From contig NZ_ATUP01000001.1 in NCBI RefSeq assembly GCF_000420265.1, positions 434,001-498,000 of the forward strand: DNA of 64,000 bases, written 5' to 3'. Shown in pieces: positions 44,284-52,904 of this stretch (position 1 is the first letter of the stretch; each line of letters opens with the position of its first letter). Under the pieces are notes generated by a model, which ran no database searches, had not been told where the DNA came from, and was given only the letters and a program-made list of their open reading frames with translations. This DNA comes from Oceanicaulis alexandrii DSM 11625 (GTDB lineage: Bacteria > Pseudomonadota > Alphaproteobacteria > Caulobacterales > Maricaulaceae). The position numbers and the translations under genes are program-made.

Positions 44284-45944
44284 TTTTGCGCAACTTCAGT
44301 CGTCGGCTCGGGCACCAGATGGGTGCAAACCGGACAGCCACGCGAGTCCACCGAGACTCGAAGAAGGCCAATCGGGCACTGAAACGAGTCGAAACATCAG
44401 GCGTTCACGATCACGGACGACTGGCGTGTGAGGATGACCTTTTCAAGGCAGGCTTACTGACCCGGACGAGAGACGCGGTGCCTGTTCTTGCGTTTCAAAA
44501 CCAGCCGATCTGGGACAGTACCGACTGGCCAATTCACATCACTGCTCCGCCGGGAAGCATGAAGGGCATGGCGCTGCTGTTTCCCATGATGGCAAGCTGG
44601 CCACACTCCCTGTTTGCGATTGATGTCGGGTGTGAGGCCATTCGCGCGCTGACTCCCATGCTTCTCAAGCGGGGCACACGTGTCATCTCGATCGCGCCGA
44701 GCGGCAAGCATGGTTTCCCCGCTATGGGTTGGGATCTCCTGAGACCATTTGTCGAAGCTGTGCAGGAAAACCGAGAGGATCGCGCCCTCGGGCTGGCACG
44801 ACGCATCGCAAATATCATTCTTCCGCATTTGCCGGGAGATCGGAATGAGTGGATCCGACTGGGTGGCGTCGAGCTCATCATCATGTGCTTGTTTCATCTC
44901 GCCGACAATGACCCTGAAGAATGCACGCTGTCCAACCTTTGGATTCTCCTGACCACCGCACCGAAGAAGGTGCTGGAAATGGCAGGCGACAACGCACGGC
45001 GCCCGATTGTGCTGCGTCGCGCCCTGAAGTTCGTGAACGAGTACAATGTCGAAGCCCACAAGCAGTTGTTCTGGAAATTCGAAACTGCTGCAGATGCGCT
45101 CAACCTGCTAGAGCCGGAAAGCGTTTTCGCCTCCATTACCTCGCGCGATGACTTCCGTCCGTCTGAGGCGAAATCCGGAAAGCAACCCGTCGCGATCTTC
45201 CTTGCCCTGACCGGCGCGGAAATGGAGGCGGCTGGCCCGATCATCTCCATCATGATCAGCTTGCTATTGGAAGAGCTTGCAGAAGCGGAAGGGGATCGCC
45301 CCGTTCTGTGCGTTCTGGATGAACTCGCGCAATTGCCGCGAACCGAGACCGTGATGAAGACGGTTCGGGTCTACCGGAAACGCCGGATGAAGTGTGTGAC
45401 CGTGGCCCAGTCCCGGAAAACGCTGGATCAGAAATGGGGCGAAGGAGCCGCTAGCGAGCTTGAGGCGAATGCCGGCATCAACGTTTGGATGGACCCAGAG
45501 CATCAAGTCGCCGGGGAATTGGAGCGTAAGTCCGGCACCAAAACGGCGCTCGGCCATGGCGTGCAAACCGGAGAGCGCGCCTCGAACGCATTACCTGAAC
45601 ACCAAGTCAGTAACTTGCCGTTCGCGGTGGTGTCGAACATGCCAGCCGACCAAGCCATCCTCGAAGTGAGGGGCCTGCCGGGGCTTATCGTGGCCGACAG
45701 GACGCCGTGGTGGAACATCAGCCCCCTCAATGTCGAAATTTCAGACGCGTATCGGGATGATCACTTTCAGTTCGACCCGGGCCTCCTGATGGATCAGAGC
45801 GAGGCTCTGGCGATGTTTGGCTTGAGCCCTGAGTTCACCCGACAGGACGTTTATGACCGCGCTGCGCTGCTTCAGGGCCGCTTTTCGGCCGACCTTATCG
45901 CGCGCGCTACCGACCTTCTTATCCAATCAACGCAGCAGCGCTAG
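44280..45944 (+). CDS. Coupling-protein-like (VirD4/TraG) ATPase with altered P-loop
   Basis: 554 residues. VirD4/TraG pattern: ITAPPGSMKGM (about 86-97) at the Walker A position (usual GSGKG with the second Gly here Met), Walker B VLCVLDELAQLPR (about 342-354), and a C-terminal TraG segment TVAQSRKTLDQKWG...NAGINVWM. No N-terminal membrane helices; the neighbour at 43825 may supply them. Coupling proteins bring the relaxosome to a secretion channel. The Lys of the P-loop is kept, so ATP binding remains possible. Confidence 0.85.
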   Translation: MILRNFSRRLGHQMGANRTATRVHRDSKKANRALKRVETSGVHDHGRLACEDDLFKAGLLTRTRDAVPVLAFQNQPIWDSTDWPIHITAPPGSMKGMALLFPMMASWPHSLFAIDVGCEAIRALTPMLLKRGTRVISIAPSGKHGFPAMGWDLLRPFVEAVQENREDRALGLARRIANIILPHLPGDRNEWIRLGGVELIIMCLFHLADNDPEECTLSNLWILLTTAPKKVLEMAGDNARRPIVLRRALKFVNEYNVEAHKQLFWKFETAADALNLLEPESVFASITSRDDFRPSEAKSGKQPVAIFLALTGAEMEAAGPIISIMISLLLEELAEAEGDRPVLCVLDELAQLPRTETVMKTVRVYRKRRMKCVTVAQSRKTLDQKWGEGAASELEANAGINVWMDPEHQVAGELERKSGTKTALGHGVQTGERASNALPEHQVSNLPFAVVSNMPADQAILEVRGLPGLIVADRTPWWNISPLNVEISDAYRDDHFQFDPGLLMDQSEALAMFGLSPEFTRQDVYDRAALLQGRFSADLIARATDLLIQSTQQR

Positions 45945-45973
45945 GAGCGTATCGCACAACGACGGAGAGCAAG

Positions 45974-47335
45974 ATGACTGACAAGGCAATTAGCGGAACC
46001 ACATGGCAAGAAGACCCGATCTCCAAAGGAGAGAAAGCCCAATACAAGCTTCTCAAATGGACGGCACCCATCATTGTCGGACTGGCAGTCATTTCAGGTG
46101 TCTTTTCAGGCGTCGGCGTCATCTACATGCAAGAGCAGCTTACCCCATTCATAATCTTGATGGGCATTGGGCTTGGTGGGGTTGTGGCCCTCATCGTGTC
46201 GACCGCGGCGACGTCGTTCCTGAGCATGGCCGAGTTCGCGCTGACGGGGCTTGGCAAGATCGTTCTCGGGATAGCGATTTTAATAACTCTCGCGATAACT
46301 CTTGCGATCAGCACCACCACGAACATGGTGTTCCTGCTCGACACGCCATCGAGAACGATGGAGCGAGAGCAGATAAGCCAAGGCGGTATGCTTTTGTTGG
46401 AGCAATCTGCCGCCATCGGCAGCCAGCTCGACTCCATCCACCGAACGCTTGAGCAAAATCAAGACTACTTCCTCGACTTACAGCTTCGAGAGGTAGCTGG
46501 CACCAATAGTCGGGGTGGAGACGAGGGACCGATTTCAAATCACTATGGGATAGCAGCGGCGCTTTTCACCCCGGGGCTCGAGTCGGTGCAGCAGGCTCGG
46601 CGCCAATTTGACGAGTTGGACGCCGAGGCGGAAGAACTCGTGGACCGTCTCATCGAAACCACTCGCGATGAGACGACGAACCAAGCAGCCTATGCCGCAG
46701 TGGTTCAAGACTTGCGGGGTACCATCCGTCGGATGGCCGCTCTTGAGCCTGACGCTATTGCTCGGAGTTCAGCAATGCGCATTAGAACGAATGTTCAGAC
46801 TCCTGTAGACCTGCCAGCTTATGGTGGTCCGCTTGTCGCTGCCACGCAAGAACGCCTGCCCGCAATTGCCAGAGAACTCGACAGCTTGGCAGACAGTTTC
46901 GAAGGTATCGAGTTACCCGAGCTAGCAGTAAGAAGCCCGGTAGACCGAGTGTTTTCCGCTGCGCCTCACTACAAGCAACTAGTCGCAATGGCCATTGGTC
47001 TCGACATGCTGCCTTTCCTGATTTTCCTGTTCCGGTTGCCGGCGATGCTCGCCATTCAGGACGAAATCCGCAGGAAGAAAGAACAGGAAATGGCTCTGGC
47101 CAATGCCGGCGCTCCGGATGGGTCAATCACCATCAGAGAAGTTGAACGGGCGTTTCTCTCAGTCTTCGCTAGCGCGCGAACCATTGAGACGCTCATGGAA
47201 AACCACGACCCAATGGACAAGCGGCTTTACGACCTCCTTGGGCCTCAGCTTTCGAAGTTCATTTCTGCGTCAAACGAAGCCCAGCGGACCGCCCGTAGCG
47301 ACGACGACAACAACAGCGAACGGGAGGCAGGGTGA
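45974..47335 (+). CDS. Unassigned membrane protein of the coupling-protein operon
   Basis: 453 residues. Four membrane helices (about 30-50, 56-78, 95-118, 330-350) enclose a long helical periplasmic-looking domain (about 125-325; repeated acidic/leucine heptads, EQSAAIGSQLDSIHRTLEQNQDYF). A cytosolic helical tail follows. Not recognised. Starts 29 bp after the ATPase and shares TGA/ATG bases with the protease gene, so one operon. Confidence 0.65.
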   Translation: MTDKAISGTTWQEDPISKGEKAQYKLLKWTAPIIVGLAVISGVFSGVGVIYMQEQLTPFIILMGIGLGGVVALIVSTAATSFLSMAEFALTGLGKIVLGIAILITLAITLAISTTTNMVFLLDTPSRTMEREQISQGGMLLLEQSAAIGSQLDSIHRTLEQNQDYFLDLQLREVAGTNSRGGDEGPISNHYGIAAALFTPGLESVQQARRQFDELDAEAEELVDRLIETTRDETTNQAAYAAVVQDLRGTIRRMAALEPDAIARSSAMRIRTNVQTPVDLPAYGGPLVAATQERLPAIARELDSLADSFEGIELPELAVRSPVDRVFSAAPHYKQLVAMAIGLDMLPFLIFLFRLPAMLAIQDEIRRKKEQEMALANAGAPDGSITIREVERAFLSVFASARTIETLMENHDPMDKRLYDLLGPQLSKFISASNEAQRTARSDDDNNSEREAG

Positions 47336-48417
47336 TGTCAGGATACTACAACCGCAATGACGATGACCATCGGAAACGTCCGTCACGCCGAAGGCTGGCC
47401 ATCCTTGCCATTCCCGGCCTCGTGCTGGAAGGGATATTCCGATCCATCAGATGGCTATTTACCAGCGCAGATGGCCGAAAATCGTTGGTCACCGGCTTTC
47501 GATGGAGCCCGTTTGCTTTCGCTTTGCTTTTCGCTTGGCAGGTGTTCTCCATGCTCAACTTGCAGGCTCGTGAGGCTGAAGAGCAGGCCGCAGAACAACC
47601 ACCTGCTCAGCCACCTACTGTCGAAAGTGACCAGCCGATCCTCTATGAACAAGGCTTGCAAAGTCTTGGGGGGGGCGATGACCGGGTTCCGCTCTCGGCG
47701 CTGGCCAGCGTGTACAATCTGGATGATGGCACGCTGGAACATCGGCTTGCAGCACTGGGGAGCGTTCACACCACTTCCGGTCGATGCACGGGGTCAGTTC
47801 TTGGCCGCTCGGACTTCGTCATCACCGCTGCCCACTGCCTAGAGGGTGTATCAGCGGAGGAGGTTCACTTCTTCAGTGTGGCTTGCAATGCCTCATATAC
47901 GGTGGACCGGATATACGTGTCGCCACGCTATAGCTTAAGCAGGATCGCTTTCGACTATGCGTTTATCGATTTGGCTGAACCCGTCTGCGATATGGTCGAG
48001 CCATTCCAAGCGATCACGCTCACAGATGACGCGGTCCGCCAGCTTCAGCAACAACAGTATCCATTGCTATCGTTGAGCGTCTTCTCGTTCGATGAGACAG
48101 CTCGACACGAGGAGTTTCCGCAGGCTCGGCGCCAATCACTTCTTCGCTGGCAAAGGCTGACTGGCTTCGGGGTGTTCTGCCGCTTTGCTGTACGGAATGA
48201 CCTCACGGGGACCGATCAAGAGGCCGTGCTGTACCGCACGGAAGGCTGCGACACATTTCCGGGAAATTCGGGCGGCCCTCTTCTCGTCAGCCTCGACGGC
48301 GGACGTAATTACCGCGTGATCGCAACTCTGTTCGGCTGCGGCAGCGTCGATTGCTTTCCGCGGATCAAAGGGCCTTTTGCAGCGGACCTAGAGAGGTATT
48401 ACGAAAGTTGGGCTTAG
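47335..48417 (+). CDS. Membrane-anchored trypsin-like serine protease
   Basis: 360 residues from ATG 47335 with GGAGG 7 bases upstream (a GTG one codon before is possible). A cytosolic basic start, one membrane helix (about 60-78), a linker rich in Glu, Gln and Pro, then a chymotrypsin-fold domain. The triad is His167 (ITAAHC), Asp207 (FDYAFIDL) and Ser312 (GNSGGP). Cysteines (CTG, AAHC, AC, VCD, GC) suggest a periplasmic disulfide-stabilised domain. Last gene of the operon; the substrate may be its membrane partner. Confidence 0.85.
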   Translation: MSGYYNRNDDDHRKRPSRRRLAILAIPGLVLEGIFRSIRWLFTSADGRKSLVTGFRWSPFAFALLFAWQVFSMLNLQAREAEEQAAEQPPAQPPTVESDQPILYEQGLQSLGGGDDRVPLSALASVYNLDDGTLEHRLAALGSVHTTSGRCTGSVLGRSDFVITAAHCLEGVSAEEVHFFSVACNASYTVDRIYVSPRYSLSRIAFDYAFIDLAEPVCDMVEPFQAITLTDDAVRQLQQQQYPLLSLSVFSFDETARHEEFPQARRQSLLRWQRLTGFGVFCRFAVRNDLTGTDQEAVLYRTEGCDTFPGNSGGPLLVSLDGGRNYRVIATLFGCGSVDCFPRIKGPFAADLERYYESWA

Positions 48418-48522
48418 GGCTCTATAAGTCGAACTATTTAATCCTAACATTTCTCGAAAATACTCACAGAAATTAGGCGACTAATGTCCGCATTATTTTG
48501 AAGTGATAATAGCGCCGATGCA

Positions 48523-49245
48523 ATGCTCATCTCCATGGAGCGAGTTTCAATCACGAAGGACATTGTAGAAGAGCTTAAACGCCTACAGATGGAGAGTGGC
48601 GTTGGTCCCGGTGCCTTGCTGCGCGGTCAGAAGGACGTCCCAAAGGGCTTAAACTCAGGTACGATTTTCGGTTGGAAACGACAAACCGTCAAAACGGCCA
48701 GACGGGATCAACTGGAATGGGTTCTAAAGCGCTGGCGCGAAGTAACGCCCGTTGTATCTGTGACGCCAGAGCTGATCAAAGAGATCGAGGCTCAACTGAG
48801 GCGAACGGGCATCACACCACGCGCACTCATTGCCCGCATTGATCCGCCACTGGACAAGTTGCGCCCGGAGTTGGTTACGCGCTGGGTCAAGGGGACGACA
48901 AAAACGGCACGCCAGGATCATCTGGATGCTGTGCTGGATGCGCTTCGGGTCGCCCCTGATGCACGCCCGCGAGAGAAACGCGCCTATATCGGACGAGACA
49001 AGTTTCAACGGCGGTTGGAATTTGATGACGCCTTGCGCATCGCTTTGGAGGTCGAACGAGAGCGGACAGGCATTCAGGCGTCTGAGATGCTCAAATACTT
49101 TTACCGAGGCAAAGTCCCAAAGGGGCTGAATGCGGGGATGATATCAGCCTGGATCAACAATGATCCTCAAACCGTTCCAGCAGAGCTCTATGAGTGGACG
49201 GTTGCTGCATGGAGAGCGCTTCCAGATGCCGATAAAGATAGATAA
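48523..49245 (+). CDS. Protein with three tandem HTH-like repeats
   Basis: 240 residues. Three ~65-residue units at about 7-75, 81-142 and 166-236 share the order helix - (A/S)x(I/L)L - PKGLN(S/A)G or equivalent - x(I/V)xxW - (T)V - W. Units 1 and 3 both contain PKGLN[SA]G followed by I-x-x-W; unit 2 has R-P-E-L-V-T-R-W. The pattern of short helices and a W-ended recognition helix suggests a DNA-binding repeat protein. Unassigned. Monocistronic, 105 bp after the protease. Confidence 0.55.
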   Translation: MLISMERVSITKDIVEELKRLQMESGVGPGALLRGQKDVPKGLNSGTIFGWKRQTVKTARRDQLEWVLKRWREVTPVVSVTPELIKEIEAQLRRTGITPRALIARIDPPLDKLRPELVTRWVKGTTKTARQDHLDAVLDALRVAPDARPREKRAYIGRDKFQRRLEFDDALRIALEVERERTGIQASEMLKYFYRGKVPKGLNAGMISAWINNDPQTVPAELYEWTVAAWRALPDADKDR

Positions 49246-49357
49246 ATTTTTATTAAAGTTTTATCTAAAATTAAGCAGTAACAAAGACTTAGTGTTGTAT
49301 CATATACCCAGAATTAGGCGCAAGACCTAAACAAATAAAAACAGGGTGTGTGAGGAA

Positions 49358-50395
49358 ATGGAACGAGGGCAACTCTCGGAAATGCAGCGCAATATCGCTT
49401 GGGAAGGCAAGAGCCAGTCCGAGCGAGAAGCCACGACTGCATTCAATCTCAATCTTGGTGGGGAAGACAACGCCCGTACAGCGGGCATTCGTGTTACCGC
49501 CGCCGGACAGGCGCGTGAGGCCGAATATCAAGAGCGCAAACGAAACGAAGACCGCTTCCGCGATGCTATCCAACGCATACAGCTGAGCGAACGGGCGCAG
49601 GCGGTCTATGATGCGTTAGGCGACTATGGTGACAGGCTGCGTGACGAACAGCGCCGCATCGAGCGCCGCATGGCTGAGCTGCGTGAGCGTGGCGAGGCGC
49701 GCGATACGATCAGCGAGTTGATCGCTACCGGTGCGCTGGATCGAGACAACGCTGAACATCTAGCTCTAATTGATCGCGCAGGTCTCGACCCCGATCATAA
49801 CGACGATGAACTTCGTAATACGATTGACCGCGATGCGGCACAGGCTGGTGAGGAATACGACGCCCTCGCAGCCCGCCACGCGGAGATTGAGCGTCAGTTG
49901 CCATTGGTGGAGGCCGCGCGTGAGCGTATTGAAAATGGCGAAGATCCCGATGCCGTTCTAAGCGACTTGGCTAACGAAGGCATCCATATTGAAGTTGACC
50001 CGACCGACGAACTACAGGTTCGACGCGAAATCGTCTCTCGAGGGCAAGATTTGGATGCGGAGCGTCAGGATCGGCAGCCCGCGATGGAAGCGGCGGATAG
50101 CGCTGTAACCGAAGATCAACCTTCGCTTGACGATGAGGTTGAGACCTTCATGCGAGCATTGGCGAACAATCAGCAAATGATGCTGGAAGGTTCCGCGCTG
50201 CATGATGCGATGCGTGGCCAGATCGACGGATTGTCCGACGAGGCGCGTGAACAGCTGGAAGCGACTGAAGAAACGGCGTTCCTGTTCGAACAGAATGAAG
50301 TTCAACCCGCTGTACCGGCGCAGGACCCAACAGCGCCGATTGAAGATCATCGGCCTGATCAAAGTCCCGGAATAACTCCAGGATCAAATCTCTAA
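49358..50395 (+). CDS. Large charged helical protein
   Basis: 345 residues from ATG 49358 (a GTG at 49346 is also open). Nearly all helix, acidic, with few hydrophobics and long Arg/Glu/Gln coiled-coil stretches (about 60-190). Not recognised. Looks like an element-specific structural or transfer-accessory protein; its C-terminal end is disordered and proline-rich. Confidence 0.5.
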   Translation: MERGQLSEMQRNIAWEGKSQSEREATTAFNLNLGGEDNARTAGIRVTAAGQAREAEYQERKRNEDRFRDAIQRIQLSERAQAVYDALGDYGDRLRDEQRRIERRMAELRERGEARDTISELIATGALDRDNAEHLALIDRAGLDPDHNDDELRNTIDRDAAQAGEEYDALAARHAEIERQLPLVEAARERIENGEDPDAVLSDLANEGIHIEVDPTDELQVRREIVSRGQDLDAERQDRQPAMEAADSAVTEDQPSLDDEVETFMRALANNQQMMLEGSALHDAMRGQIDGLSDEAREQLEATEETAFLFEQNEVQPAVPAQDPTAPIEDHRPDQSPGITPGSNL

Positions 50396-50856
50396 TTGTT
50401 GAGTGAAGCTTCCGTGAAGCTGGCCGTCTGAATGGTCGATGGATGGCCCATTTCGCGCATAATCAACGAGCCGACCTGACCGCGCATCATTTGAGACTGT
50501 GTAAAGGATTGGGCATTGCCAGCAATCGCGCCATTTCTCAAAACCACGATTTGATCGTCGGCAGGAAATCCAGCGACTGCGACCACGTTGTAGCCCCTAA
50601 CGTGACGCAAAGAATCCGCTTCGGCTTCAGCCTGAAACGCGGATACATTTTCATTAAAGTAGATCACTGCGTCGCAATTATGCGAAAGCTCCAGCGCGTC
50701 TGGTGGAGATAGTGTGTCTTCCGTGGCCTGACAAAGGTTAGCGGTAGCGTCAGCAGAATCTGAAGGCCCTTCGTTGGCAAGCGAAGGCGAAGTTGCGAGC
50801 CCTAAAGCCGCTACTGCTCCGCTAAATCCTGCTGTTAGTCTTCCAAATGCACTCAT
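50392..50856 (-). CDS. Small secreted protein, unassigned
   Basis: 154 residues from ATG 50856. An apparent signal peptide (cleavage near SLANE, about 29) and a small domain with two cysteines (LCQATED; SHNCDAV), VAVAGFPADDQIVVLRNG and a hydrophobic beta core. Its stop overlaps the stop of the gene at 49358 by 4 bp. Function unknown. Confidence 0.55.
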   Translation of the reverse strand: MSAFGRLTAGFSGAVAALGLATSPSLANEGPSDSADATANLCQATEDTLSPPDALELSHNCDAVIYFNENVSAFQAEAEADSLRHVRGYNVVAVAGFPADDQIVVLRNGAIAGNAQSFTQSQMMRGQVGSLIMREMGHPSTIQTASFTEASLNN

Positions 50857-51128
50857 GTCAAAAGCAAAAACGTAATTTAATTTGTGCAAACCATAGCATT
50901 GATTGCGCAAATACGCAAGAAAATTGCAATCTAGATTCAATGTTCGCAATTCTAGAGCTTGCAAAAACGATCATTTATGAAATAGTGATCACATATGCTT
51001 GCTTCAATATTGAAAATCACGCGTTCTCAGCGCATTGTGCTAATGCACTCAGCCGAGGGAGGCGGAAATGGCCGGATTTCAAAACCCATCGTTTTTGAAC
51101 GGGTCGCGTTGCCCTCGGGAAACACATT

Positions 51129-51713
51129 ATGAGCATCGGAATTGTCCCCTCGCCTACGGGCCGTGTGATCGGCTATGCGCGGGTTTCGACCAAGGCGCAG
51201 AAGCTGGACCTTCAGCATGACGCGCTGCGCCGTGCGGGGTGCGAGCGGGTTTTTGATGATCACGGTGTGTCTGGCGCAAAGGCGCGCCGCCCTGGCCTTG
51301 ATCAAGCGCTATACTGCCTGCGGGCGGGTGATGTTCTGGTGATCTATAAGCTCGACCGCTTGGGCCGCTCGGTGGAGCATCTGGCGGCTTTGCTGCGGGA
51401 GTTTCACGCGCGCGGCATACATCTGTGCTCGCTAAGCGAGGGCATCAACACCCAGACCATTGGCGGCAAGCTGGTCTTTCATGTGTTCAGCGCCGTGGCG
51501 GAGTTCCAGCGGGACTTGATCCGCGAGAACACCTTGGCCGGACTGCAAGCGGCGGCGCAGCGCGGCAAGCGCCCAGGGCGGCCCAAACGGCTGAGCGCAC
51601 AGCAGGTGCGCGAAGCCCGCCGCGCGATCCACCTTAAGGGCGAGAGCTATGCGATTGCCGCAGCGCGCTATGGCGTCGCGCCCTCCACCGTGTGGCGGGC
51701 GGTGACCGGATAG
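51129..51713 (+). CDS. Serine recombinase (resolvase)
   Basis: 194 residues. Resolvase catalytic domain: nucleophile Ser20 in YARVSTKAQ, LDRLGRSVEHL, then EFQRDLIRENTLAGL, and a C-terminal Hin-type HTH (SAQQVREARRAIHLKGESYAIAAARYGVAPSTVWRAV). The TnpR/Tn3 group. On this element it may resolve multimers or be a transposon remnant. The 270 bp upstream are AT-rich (50857-51128), where a res site could lie, but I see no clear one. Confidence 0.92.
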   Translation: MSIGIVPSPTGRVIGYARVSTKAQKLDLQHDALRRAGCERVFDDHGVSGAKARRPGLDQALYCLRAGDVLVIYKLDRLGRSVEHLAALLREFHARGIHLCSLSEGINTQTIGGKLVFHVFSAVAEFQRDLIRENTLAGLQAAAQRGKRPGRPKRLSAQQVREARRAIHLKGESYAIAAARYGVAPSTVWRAVTG

Positions 51714-51721
51714 GTGTGGGG

Positions 51722-52027
51722 CTAGAACAATTCGAGTTGCTGACGCTCTTGCACGAATGTCTTCCATGCGGGTTTAGCGGCCTCGGCGTCCAGCCAATCG
51801 ATGACATGCTGGATCAGCGTATCTCCGCGATTTTCTGCGTCGTGCAACTCGATCACACCGCGCGGATGGAAGTGCGAGCGATAACCTGTGCCGGTGATCG
51901 GCAGCGGCTCTTTCTCCGGTGAGAGCGTCTCGATTTCCAGATGGGCGATCACGTCATAATGATGGGGGTTATAGCGAGCCTCGATCTCGATGCCACGCCA
52001 TGTAAAGCGATAGATCTCATAGGCCAT
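51722..52027 (-). CDS. Small element protein, intact paralog of the 40736 remnant
   Basis: 101 residues. Start ATG 52027, one base past the ardA stop. Motifs FTWRGIEIEARYNP, HLEIETLSPEKEPLPITGTGYRSHF, then a helical end. It is shared with the broken copy at 40736-40928, so this is a gene family on the element. Function unknown; it always follows a small antirestriction-like gene. Confidence 0.65.
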   Translation of the reverse strand: MAYEIYRFTWRGIEIEARYNPHHYDVIAHLEIETLSPEKEPLPITGTGYRSHFHPRGVIELHDAENRGDTLIQHVIDWLDAEAAKPAWKTFVQERQQLELF

Positions 52028-52028
52028 C

Positions 52029-52550
52029 TTAGTGACTCCAGAAGATGTGGAGTTCATTGAAGGCGGTTTCGACGGCGAACACATCGCATAGCGCCATATC
52101 GCGGCCCATTCGCTCGTAATCGATATAGAAATCCAGACATTTCGGGACGGTCGTGCTTTGCTCGGTGAGCTCTTGGGCGAACTCCGCCAGCGACGCGTAC
52201 TCACCCGCGTAATGGTCCTCAATGGCCGTGCGAGCCTCGTCCAGATCGCCGCCATAGTGTTCGATCAGCTTGCCGCCCAGCGCGCCATGTTCGGCGATAA
52301 ACGCCGCCAAGTCCGCTACGCTGTCGATGCCGTGGCACTCACTGATTGGAGCGCCCTCGAAGCCCTCATGGTCATGAATGGCCCATTCTTCGGCCTTGGG
52401 AATTGGTGAGGCGGCCAGCATGTCCGAGATCTCGGCGCGGATGTCGTCAGCGTCCTGTGCGGCGTCGATCCAGCGCCCGTGCAAACGCCCATTATTGTAC
52501 GCGGCCAGACATGCCACATAGATACGGATTTCGGTGTTTTGCTCTCCCAT
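52029..52550 (-). CDS. ardA: Antirestriction protein ArdA
   Basis: 173 residues from ATG 52550, with GGAGG 8 bases before it. ArdA start EIRIYVACLAAYNNGRLHGRWIDA, acidic helical middle and IDYERMGRDMALCDVFAVE near the end are diagnostic. ArdA mimics DNA and blocks type I restriction in the recipient after transfer, in the cytosol. The gene-free leader upstream probably carries its promoter. Confidence 0.92.
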   Translation of the reverse strand: MGEQNTEIRIYVACLAAYNNGRLHGRWIDAAQDADDIRAEISDMLAASPIPKAEEWAIHDHEGFEGAPISECHGIDSVADLAAFIAEHGALGGKLIEHYGGDLDEARTAIEDHYAGEYASLAEFAQELTEQSTTVPKCLDFYIDYERMGRDMALCDVFAVETAFNELHIFWSH

Positions 52551-52904
52551 TTTGAAGTCCTCCTTTGGATAAGGGTTGCGCATACAACCCTGCTTCCGGT
52601 CGAGGATGGGTGTGCAAACGGAGGGAGAAATCGGCAGGGACTTGGTGCGGGCGCACAAGCCACAGTTTTGATCTGGGGCGCGGAGCCTCGGCCCTGCCTA
52701 TTTTTGCCGAAGTGCGCTGAGGGCGAAGCCCTAAGCCCTTGCATCAGGGATCGTCACCCGCATGGGCCAAGACCCGGCGCCGGTTCTGCCGGCGGCTGGC
52801 TTGGTGGCCAGAGGCCATAGAGCCCGCCCGGATGCCAAGCCTTTCATCACTGACCCATTTCAGATACAACTAGCTGAATAACATTATGTATTGAGATCAA
52901 CCAC
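52551..52904. other. GC-rich leader of ardA with stem-loops
   Basis: About 350 bp without a gene. GGGCGAAGCCC (about 52721-52731) and an imperfect long stem around GCGCCGG...GCCGGCGGCTGG (about 52780-52800) occur. Leading-region antirestriction genes on plasmids are often read from single-stranded stem-loop promoters; whether this is one is unknown. Confidence 0.4.
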
